Shown here one piece after another: positions 56,692 through 64,000 of a stretch of DNA of 64,000 nt (the stretch's first letter is position 1; each line of letters opens with the position of its first letter). The stretch is from Alviniconcha marisindica (lineage: Eukaryota; Mollusca; Gastropoda; Provannidae), in the NCBI GenBank assembly GCA_018857735.1, contig JABMCL010000191.1:1073501-1137500 (forward strand). Direction: 5' to 3'. The position numbers were made by a program, and so were the translations under genes. The notes under the pieces are model-generated. The model searched no databases and had not been told where the DNA came from. It worked only from the letters and a program-made list of their open reading frames with translations.

Positions 56692-56842
56692 CGCTGGGTT
56701 TCACAGCAAGCCATGCCGAGTTCGTCTTCACACAGGCACTCGTAGCAAGTTCCCGTCGCGTCCCGGGCCAGTATGTACTCGCCGCGTTGCAGGAACGGCG
56801 GGTTCATCTCGGTGGCACAAAAGTACGCTTCCCTGCCGGCAT
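56692..56842 (-). CDS. MSMB-like exon 2: cysteine core
   Basis: The acceptor gtgtgcag lies at the end of a TG-repeat (plus-strand CA). Residues 41-90: DAGREAYFCATEMNPPF ... CYECLCEDELGMACCETQ; donor CG|gtaggt. GC-rich coding composition contrasts with the flanks. Confidence 0.72.
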
Positions 56843-56918
56843 CTGCACACACACACACACACACACACACACCACCACCACCACCACCACCACCACCACA
56901 CCAAACCGCATGTACATA

Positions 56919-56974
<56 letters not shown>

Positions 56975-58097
56975 TGTTACTCGGAAGCAGAATATTACAG
57001 TTGTCCCGGCAGGAATGCCGCACTAGCCTGAATCGGTTTCGATACAAGGCGGTGAATCAACGGGATTCAGTCAGGAAACAATACAACAACATTTCAGCAC
57101 AACTTTAGTTTACAGATGTGGTTCAGTACAACGACGCTTAATTTACTGTTTATTACAATGTTACATCAGCTGAACGCCCAAAGACGGACTGGCAGGGGAC
57201 AGGAATTATTCCAGAAATGGTCGTTGCCGTTCCCATAGTGACCGCTTCCCCAATACAAACGTATTTGACACAAGTCCAAGTGGCCAGTTTCTGCTGCAAA
57301 CGGTTAGTTAGTTCTTGGATTTGAACGACGGCAACCCGTCAACCACACAGGGTCAGGACAAAGTAATGGCAAGTAGTGTGATCGTGTGGTTATTTGGAAT
57401 GCTTAAAACGCCTTTGCTGAGAGTACACCACGTTTGTACTCCTTGTAATGAATTTCTTGCGTTAGAACACATTTTGTTCCATTGTATGGGTTTAGCGGAG
57501 ATAAGAGAAAGATGTCAGACATGTTCTCTGAGAACATTGTTCAAGAATACCTGTCTGGAAACATTTTTGCATTCCTGAAGAAGAGATACAAGGTCTTCCA
57601 CCAGTTGTAAAAAGACCAAATTGTATATATTTAGACTGTGTTGTGTCCGTTTTTTGGCGTGTGATTTGATGACCCCGTTGTTCACCCTTACGTGGTTGGT
57701 TCTTAGATGTGTGGATAATGTTTGTTTTGAGGTGACTCTGCTGAAAATCCAACAATCTAACAACTCCCAATAACCCCCCCCCCCCTCCACCCCCCCCCCC
57801 CCCCCCCTCCCCCCCCCCCCTCCCCCCTTGTCGATTCGGACATCCACTTTTCGACGCAATTCAGTTTTTCAGGTTTTTGTGTTGGTCATCTGAAGATCAG
57901 TTTTCCGATTTCCAACAGTATTTACACAAACACTAAAACACACACACACACACATACACCGCGCGCATACGCTCACCTGTAACTGATATCATTGGACCAT
58001 ACACACACTTGTAGTCAACTCTGCCTTCTGAAGGATGGAATCCCGTCATCACCACAAGCACTGTTACCACAAACGACATTGACACCACTGCCATCAT
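56692..58097 (-). CDS. beta-microseminoprotein-like secreted protein, 3' end missing
   Basis: Minus-strand join of 57977..58097 and 56692..56842. The ATG at 58097 starts a hydrophobic signal peptide (MAVVSMSFVVTVLVVMTG). The mature part contains C31, C49, C73, C76, C78, C86 and C87, with CYECLCEDELGMACC giving C-x2-C-x-C-x7-C-C. That spacing is the core of the MSMB/PSP94 family (human CETCTC...ISCC). Seven of the ten family cysteines are covered; the last three should lie in a further exon at lower coordinates, which was not found. Both splice sites are canonical and phases agree (1, then 2 out). Likely an extracellular disulfide-rich protein; function in invertebrates is unclear. A generic VWC-like cysteine protein is the alternative. 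Confidence 0.68.
56846..56971 (+). repeat. compound (CA)n-(CAC)n-(CA)n microsatellite
   Basis: CA repeat (56846-56870), CAC/ACC repeat (56871-56900), a short unique segment and a second CA run (56919-56971). On the minus strand it forms the tract before the MSMB-like exon-2 acceptor. Confidence 0.95.
57310..57640 (+). mobile_element. LINE C-terminal fragment with zinc-knuckle-like region
   Basis: Reads CTPCNEFLALEHILFHC ... RTLFKNTCLETFLHS, the C..C...LxxEHILxxC arrangement near the end of many non-LTR retrotransposon polymerases. It lies in the MSMB-like intron on the opposite strand and is preceded by a tail of the unclassified repeat (57320-57350). Confidence 0.65.
57773..57830 (+). repeat. 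C-rich tract
   Basis: Nearly pure C for about 55 bases with a few T and A. Confidence 0.9.
57977..58097 (-). CDS. MSMB-like exon 1: signal peptide
   Basis: Residues 1-40 plus one base; donor ACAG|gtgagc. Two adjacent ATGs (58097 and 58094); either could start. HPSEGRVDYKC follows the signal peptide. Confidence 0.66.
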
Positions 58098-58129
58098 TAC
58101 TACACAACAGCCAGACAGGAACACGGACG

Positions 58130-58680
58130 GAATTTCCTGTTTTCAATTTTGCCTGTGCGCTCAACAATATATGTTTTTAATTCTAAAGAAGAAAAAAAGG
58201 TGGTCTCGTTTGGAATATATTCCGTGCAATGTTTTGTCCTTAACTTCTCGTAAAAAAAACCCAAAACAAACAAACTTACGAGTCTAAACCAAAAATTAAA
58301 ACACAAAATTTCACTGAAGTGGTCTCCGAAGTAGGGAAAGTCAATGCGGTTGTGTCAAATGAACTAAATCCGCAACTCAGTGCTGCGCCTTGCTGCGTGG
58401 CGAAGACATGTGGGTGTAAGAAGATGAGGAGGTAGTGGCCAACTGCGTGCTAACGATGGCTGTCACGCGCTTCTATATGGCTCTGCCCTTCTCTCTGTGG
58501 ACATGGCGTCATCAGTGCCGCATGATGCCCGTCACGTGACCTCACGGCGGACTCCACGGGGACCTGGAAAGTCGTCAAGTGCACCACAGACACGGTTTTA
58601 CACGGTATTGTCAGTGTTGGCGAAACAAAAGGACACTAAGTCTCGACCTCCGACCTACAGGAACGCGGGCATGCCTCTCT
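58130..58680. other. region upstream of the MSMB-like gene
   Basis: 58430-58680 is CpG-rich and not repetitive, with CACGTGAC at about 58533 and, on the minus strand, CATATAGAAG at about 58475. It may be a promoter region for the minus-strand gene. An open plus-strand frame (58497-58690) is not recognised. Confidence 0.35.
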
Positions 58681-58686
58681 CTCTCT

Positions 58687-58689
<3 letters not shown>

Positions 58690-58755
<66 letters not shown>
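58690..58755 (+). repeat. (TG)33 microsatellite
   Basis: Perfect TG run. Confidence 0.96.
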
Positions 58756-58756
<1 letters not shown>

Positions 58757-58801
58757 GTTATTAATTTGTTTTTAGCTACAATTGTAATTTGTTTTAAACT
58801 T

Positions 58802-58824
58802 CCCCCCCCCCCCCCCCCCCCCCC
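58802..58824 (+). repeat. poly-C tract, 23 bases
   Basis: Uninterrupted C run. Confidence 0.9.
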
Positions 58825-58829
58825 GTTTT

Positions 58830-59690
58830 TTCTTCTTCTTTTTTTGTCTTTATGTATGTGTCTTACGTTGAATTATCATACCATTATTTCGAATTTTATT
58901 CATTTACATGTTACACTGATGGTGTTTCAAAGAAAATTTCCTTTTAAGGACAATAAAGTATTACCTTAAAAACTGGTCTGAAATCTCAGTTGTGAGGAAT
59001 AATTAAACGATAATATTGGTGCCTCAAAGACATTTCTCCCTGTTCAGTCGCTTTGAGTGGAAGAAGTTTGACAACAATGAAGTATGTCTCGTTTAATGAC
59101 CAGCGACAAGCTGTGATGACACGAAACTTGGCAGCAGACTTGTAGCCACTGGGGGAGCGGTCTGGCGGACAGTGTGCGTGCTTGAGGAAGCAGAGACCCA
59201 CGGAACGTTCTCACTGAGACTAGCCCACAATCAAAACGCTCCATCATAACTGACGTGTGTGTGTTTTTTTGTTTTCTTTCTCTGCTGCAACGGTCTGTAT
59301 TTGCCTTTCTGTTGCGTGCTGTCTAACGCCACTTTCATTGCTTGATGTGTCAGTGTTCAATATACACCTCAACGACGTGAACGTAAAACAATAAATCAGT
59401 CTCCTTCCCACATTCAACCTCACACGTTCTCAGAGCCCGTGTTGTTAACCATTTTAGACACAAAAGCAATGCCTTTTTTCTTTTCTTTTTTCTTCTTCTT
59501 TTTTCTTTTTTCTTTAAAAAAATCTCACATTGGCATCGTCGTACACAAAATAGCGATCATTTCTTATCAGCGTTTATAGTGCATTGTAAAGCCTTGAATT
59601 GTTTCACAGGGCCCTTTGAAAAGCGCCCCTCCCCGTTAACTCTTATTCCTCACTGCCAATGCGAGTCACTGCTCCCTTGCTGTGTTATTT
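58830..59690. other. intergenic sequence
   Basis: Minus-strand frames at 58986-59247 have no recognised family. T-rich stretch near 59475-59520. Confidence 0.4.
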
Positions 59691-59696
59691 ATACCT

Positions 59697-59715
59697 CCCC
59701 CCCCCCCCCCCCCCC
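59697..59715 (+). repeat. poly-C tract, 19 bases
   Basis: Uninterrupted C run, then TCCCC. Confidence 0.9.
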
Positions 59716-59870
59716 TCCCCGCAGCTACGGATCCTGACCGAAAATCACAGCATTCTTCATCTGCAGACTAGACGCTGCTTTTCGTCAGTTCTCCCTTTCC
59801 TAGAAAATTGTCGTCTGCACTTAGCTATGATGACCCGTCAGCGATGAAACTGCAAAACCCATCTGCTGAT

Positions 59871-60044
59871 TTACATTATTATTATTTTTTAAATGGCGTT
59901 TCTAATGCGCCGAATCCCTCTGTGATACATGTGTGAGTGTCAAGGCACTATACATAAAACATTACAACAATATACAATCTAATTTAATAGTGCGTTCCAT
60001 ATCTCAGTCTATCCCTCATTCTCCCCCGCATCCACACGCGCACG

Positions 60045-60114
<70 letters not shown>

Positions 60115-61200
60115 ATCACAACCCCTCATTTCCCCCTCTCTCTCCCGCAGCCCCCCACCCCCACCCCCCACCCCCTCTCCCAATCACCAGTCAGCCAGTG
60201 AAGACGTCAGCAGCAAAATAATAAATTCAGGTACAGCATCCAATGCCTGTGAGAGTTTTTAAGAGAAGTTTTGAACTGTGAGAAAGAACTGCAGTGTCAG
60301 ATGTTAGCAGGAAGGTTGTTCCAGACATGGGGAGGCTGAACAGAGGACGACAGATAAACAAAGCCCCTAAGTATTCCATCTTGCACAAGAAAGAACTTTA
60401 TATTTTTTTTAAATCTCAACTGGAGGAGTATATGCAGAGAGACACGGCGACCATCAAAGAAACATGAAACAAAGGCGGTAATCTTGAAAATTATCCTTTC
60501 TTTGGGTGGCAGGCAATGAAGTGTTTTGAGCAATGGTCTAACATGTTCATGTTTGTTTTTTGTTTGTTTGTTGCGAAAAACAACTTTCGCTGAACTTTTT
60601 CAGCCTGTACGACCACAGCTGATGCCAATGAGCAAAGAGTTGCAGTAGTCCAACCGACTGAGAACAAAAGAACACATCGACTGAACAGTGGCTTTGGGCG
60701 TCAGAAGATGGCAGCTAGAGCTAATTCTTCTTATCTTGAGATGAGCTGAACGACTGATGTGGTCAATATGCTTCACCATAGACAGAGTAGCGTCAATGTA
60801 GTCCCCTACATTTTGAGAAATGACTTCAGGCAACGGTTGAATGTACACAGAAAAGAGTATTGGGACCAAGATTGAACCCTGAGGAACCCCATAGTGAGGC
60901 TTCTATTGTGAAGAGACCAAACTATTGACGCTTTCAGCCTGGACTCTAGCAGACAAGTAGGACGAAACCATACGAGTGCCTGCCGCAACCGTGCGAAGCG
61001 ACTGCTATGATCCAGCGCGTCGAACGCAGCTGACAAATCAAGGAAGATCAAAACGGACACCTGGCCTTCATCGGCACTACCAAGAAGGCAGTTCGTGTCC
61101 ATGACGTGAGACGTTTGATCAAGTGGTAGTACAGACTGACGTAGTGTAGTCGGCAGGCCAACTCCTCGAATGACTTTACGTAGCTCAGACCACACAAAAG
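59871..61200 (-). mobile_element. CR1/L2-like LINE remnant 2
   Basis: On the minus strand: VLIFLDLSAAFDALDH (about 61060-61010), a PQGS-region remnant, FVLSRLDYCNSLLIGISCG (about 60680-60610) and the C-terminal ITAFVSCFFDG ... VWNNLPANI (60490-60297). A 3' tail at 59871-59955 ends in ATT repeats. It is more decayed than the LINE at 53-54.8 kb; the YADD region is gone. A 32-unit CA repeat (60048-60112) lies in its 3' part. Confidence 0.88.
60048..60112 (+). repeat. (CA)n microsatellite, about 32 units
   Basis: Perfect CA run inside the LINE remnant. Confidence 0.95.
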
Positions 61201-61494
61201 GTTATGGGACAGTGTAAAACATGATGCTCACGCTCGAGTTCCATCTTGGCGAGACTTGAACCAGCCGAAAGCTAAGTGATTTCATTTCCTTCGTCGTTTG
61301 TTTGTAGGATATATAACCGTCTGTTTCTTGGAAAAGGGGTCTACCCCCAAAATGTGCACATTGTTTTTTGCTGTTGTTGTTGTTGATTTATGTGCCTTTA
61401 TCTTCTTCTTTTCAGAACGCAAGCAGTCGATTTTCTTCCCATATTTCTGTTGTTTTTTTTTTGTTACTTTACGTAGGCTGTAGCTGTACGACTT

Positions 61495-61830
61495 GAGCTC
61501 CCCTCCCCCTCCTTCCCTAAGCGTGAGTATGACTTAATCCCGCCCCCCCCCCCCCCCACCATCGTAAGCTATTTTATGATTTCACTGATGCCCCCCTTCT
61601 CCCCTCAACACGTAGGCCCTAACTGTATGACTTGAGGGCACCCCCCACCCCCAAAGTAGGCCCCTAATTGTATGACTTGAGGCCCCCCCCCCACCCCCCC
61701 ACCCCAAGAAACAAACAAACAAAAATGGGGCTTAATGTGAGAAGCGGGAAATGGGAAGAGGGCTGAAAAGGGGGAAGGGAAGGCAAAAGAGAAAGGAGGG
61801 AAGGCACTGGGGGGGGGGGGGGGGGGGCAG
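61495..61830 (+). repeat. C-rich then G-rich low-complexity block
   Basis: C15 at 61543-61557, a repeated GCCCTAACTGTATGACTTGA / CCCCTAATTGTATGACTTGA pair near 61615-61680, then purine-rich sequence and G19 at 61809-61827. Confidence 0.85.
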
Positions 61831-61963
61831 ATGGAGAGTGGAGTCCCAGGGGGAGGCGCATAGGGGGCAGTCCCTCCGACAGCTCATCCATAATGCACCG
61901 GCGTCACTGGGGCCCGTCCAGCCAGCCGATCCTCGCCTATCCCGACTTCCCATCTCTAGTAAA

Positions 61964-61990
61964 CCCCCCCCCCCCCCCCCCCCCCCCCCC
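61964..61990 (+). repeat. poly-C tract, 27 bases
   Basis: Longest C run in the window. Confidence 0.9.
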
Positions 61991-62039
61991 GGCATCATCC
62001 TACGCCCCTGGCCACTGGCCACGAGCCGCCCTACGTCTG

Positions 62040-62485
62040 GACGTACTGCCGTCACAGAGGCCGCTCCTCTGGTCTTGTGACAAATGCCTACTCCCGTAGG
62101 AATACCGCCCTTACAGCCTTTCCATCACCTTCTTCTCCGTCAGGCTTTTTTTCTGTTCTTGTTTTGGTCCCCAACAGAATTATGTGGCTCCACTGTTTCT
62201 TTGTTCTGTTTTTCCTTCGCGTGTTGTGGATGACTGTACCAGCGAACAGGTCCACATTGACGCTTCATCACGGGCGACTACAGGTCCACGATCCCCAGGA
62301 GCGTCACCATGCAGACTCCTCAGGAAACGAAGCTACAGCCCCTGCAAGAGCGCCGCCAGCTACTCCGCCTGACTCTCCTATAGGATGGTTGACGGGCTGG
62401 TACCGGCCGGCACTACCTCCAGACAAATATCTGTCGCAACAAAAACTTGGTAGACTGATTCGAGCCCGACAACAACCTGGCTAAG
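62040..62485 (+). mobile_element. LINE reverse-transcriptase C-terminal remnant
   Basis: Fragments such as VTNAYSRRNT (about 62075-62105) and, after an insertion, LQPLQERRQLLRLTLL (about 62335-62382) and WYRPALPPDKYLSQQK then LGRLIRAR (to about 62475) follow the usual end of CR1/Rex-type polymerases. Frames are broken. Confidence 0.6.
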
Positions 62486-62639
62486 TCACAACCAACACCC
62501 GATCAGTCAGTCTGTGTAATGGAGTAGCTGCTGCCTCTTCTGACGGCTTTAAAAACGATTTGTAGCATTCGACACTCCAAACGAAGCGAATGTCTTTTAC
62601 ATGTTGGACGAAAACATACACCCAAAACAAAGTGGGGCG

Positions 62640-63170
62640 GGGCACCAAAGAGAGGGGAGGGTCTGATGAGAGGGGAGGGACACAAAATGAGGGAAGGGGT
62701 AAAGAGAGGGAGGAGGCTGAAGAGAAAGGAGGGAATAAAGAGAGGGGAGATAGTAAAGAGAGGGAAAGGACTAAAGAGAGGCAGAAACTGAAGATAAATG
62801 AGGGACTAAAGAGAGGGGAGATAGTAAAGAGAAGGAAGGGACTAAAGAGAGGGAGAGGCTGAAGAAAAAGGAGGGACTAAAGAGAGGGGAGATAGTGAAG
62901 AGAGGGAAGGGACTAAAGAGAGGGATAGGCTGAAAAGAAAGGAGGGACTAAAGAGAGGGGAGATGGTGAAGAGAGGGACTAAAGACGGACGAAGGATTAA
63001 AGAGAGAGAAGAGACTAAAACGAGAAGAGTGACTAAATAGAGAGTAAAGAGAGAGAAGGGACTAAAGAGAGAGGAAGGACTAAAGATAGGGAAGGGACTA
63101 AATAGAAGGGAGGGACTAAAGAAAGGGGAGATAATAAAGAGAGGAAAGAGGCTAAAGAGAGGGGAAGTGA
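62640..63170 (+). repeat. purine-rich minisatellite
   Basis: Units of about 17-36 bp of the form GGGACTAAAGAGAGGGGAGA then TAGTAAAGAGAGGGA, almost pure purine on the plus strand for more than 500 bp. Confidence 0.93.
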
Positions 63171-63258
63171 ATTTAGGTTTTAATCATTACGTTAATCCGT
63201 TCATATTACAAATAGGTATTATTTTACACCTCTAGACCACAACATTATCTGTTGGCAG

Positions 63259-63353
63259 GCGCTGATGGGTTTGTAGGACTGGGGAACTGCTGTTATTGTG
63301 GTTGCTGCGGCCTTGCCAAAGCAAGGCGACCCGAATTTTCCACGAGGGATTAA
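63259..63353 (+). CDS. weak candidate terminal exon, Gly/Cys-rich
   Basis: Acceptor-like tctgttggcag then a frame reading ADGFVGLGNCCYCGCCGLA and stopping at TAA 63351-63353. No family recognised; likely chance. Confidence 0.1.
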
Positions 63354-63469
63354 TGAACAGTATGATACAGTGTTACCGAGCTTTATGGTGACCACTGAGC
63401 CGGTCGTAACAAGATGTTACTGCTCCCACTGGGAACCGCTGACCTTCGCTACCTCATTCTGAACGGGCC

Positions 63470-64000
63470 GAGACTGACGTCACTCGTCGTGATGGGTCTA
63501 GTTGGTTCTGCAATACCCCGGGAGTCCCATCTCTCGTTATGGCCGGTCTACCTAGACCCGGGGGTGTCGTCATCTCTCTCGTTTTTACTGGTCTGCTTAC
63601 AGGCTTGTGAGTGGCGATCAGTGCAGTTAGCAAAGTGCTGTATCTGTCCCCGCAACTGGGCTGCTTCAACATGGGCCTGCCTTCATTTCTGTCTCTCGAA
63701 ATCACTGGCCTTCTGATTACTCCCGGGAGTGCTGTCAAATCTCTCACCGTAACTTCTGTAGCTAGACTGGGGACTACATTTTTCTGACTCATCGTGACTG
63801 TTCTAGTTAGACCTAGGAGTGCCGCCTCTTTTCTCATCGTGACTGTTCTAGTTAGACTTAGGACTAATGCGACCTCTTTTACCCATCGTGACTGTTCTGC
63901 TTAGACCTAGGAGTGCCGCTTCTTTTCTCATCGTGACTGTTCTAGTTAGACCTAGGACTAATGCTACTTCGAGTCATCAGTCTCATCGTGACTGTTCAAG
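63470..64000 (+). repeat. ~63-bp tandem array running off the window
   Basis: Units of CTCATCGTGACTGTTCTAGT then TAGACCTAGGAGTGCCGC (alternating with GGACTAATGCGACCTC), about eight to nine within the window. Early units (63470-63720) are more diverged. The 127-codon minus-strand frame is a repeat product. Confidence 0.92.

Noticed and set aside
56673..57108. Plus-strand and minus-strand frames through the CA/CAC repeat
   Set aside because: The long frames run through microsatellites. Only the spliced minus-strand portion 56692-56842 has protein-like content and was kept as an exon.
62077..62484. 135-codon plus-strand open frame as a gene
   Set aside because: The parts that look like protein match a LINE polymerase end in more than one frame, so it was annotated as a mobile-element remnant.
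63454..63837. 127-codon minus-strand frame
   Set aside because: Translation of the ~63-bp terminal array, with repeated peptide motif and no start context.

Overview
The window is animal nuclear DNA, AT-leaning, with spliced genes, long introns and dense repeats. Proteins with clear bilaterian relatives, CR1/L2-like LINEs, tRNA-derived SINEs, a mariner remnant, ~160-bp tandem repeats and many (CA)n and poly-C tracts together suggest a lophotrochozoan, most likely a mollusc. The species cannot be named from the sequence.

Three genes are supported. (1) 375-17450 (+): 13 exons of a Pins/LGN/AGS3 (GPSM1/2) homologue. They join in frame to about 626 residues: TPR repeats, a linker with an RRFSMENM phosphosite motif, and four GoLoco motifs. 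Any more 5' exon lies outside the window. This protein family links Galpha-i-GDP at the cortex to NuMA/Mud or Inscuteable and orients the spindle. (2) 31804-44057 (+): a three-exon MADF-BESS protein of 397 residues, a putative DNA-binding transcription factor, with a 9.9-kb second intron. (3) 56692-58097 (-): two exons of a small secreted cysteine-rich protein resembling beta-microseminoprotein; its 3' end was not found.

Layout: 1-17450 Pins gene; 17451-31800 its 3' region and intergenic repeats (tRNA-like SINEs, minisatellites, an interspersed repeat, a candidate solo LTR); 31760-45130 MADF-BESS gene, whose second intron holds an AT/homopolymer-rich block (33.9-38.6 kb), LINE debris and a candidate piggyBac-like non-autonomous element; 45-52 kb SINEs, and a TIR element inserted inside a copy of the interspersed repeat; 52-56.2 kb a 26-27-bp minisatellite split by a 5'-truncated LINE; 56.7-58.1 kb the microseminoprotein-like gene; 59.9-62.5 kb more LINE remnants; 62.6-64 kb a purine-rich repeat and a ~63-bp array running off the end.

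The most unusual signal is in the Pins gene. Exon edges appear to have seeded tandem repeats in the adjoining introns at four places. One array (3240-4362) repeats the 3' splice acceptor plus the first exon bases about two dozen times. A second (8900-9963) repeats a 5' splice donor about sixteen times. An exon-5 tail and an exon-11 segment are each copied into the following intron. Decoy acceptors or donor read-through would meet a stop codon at once.
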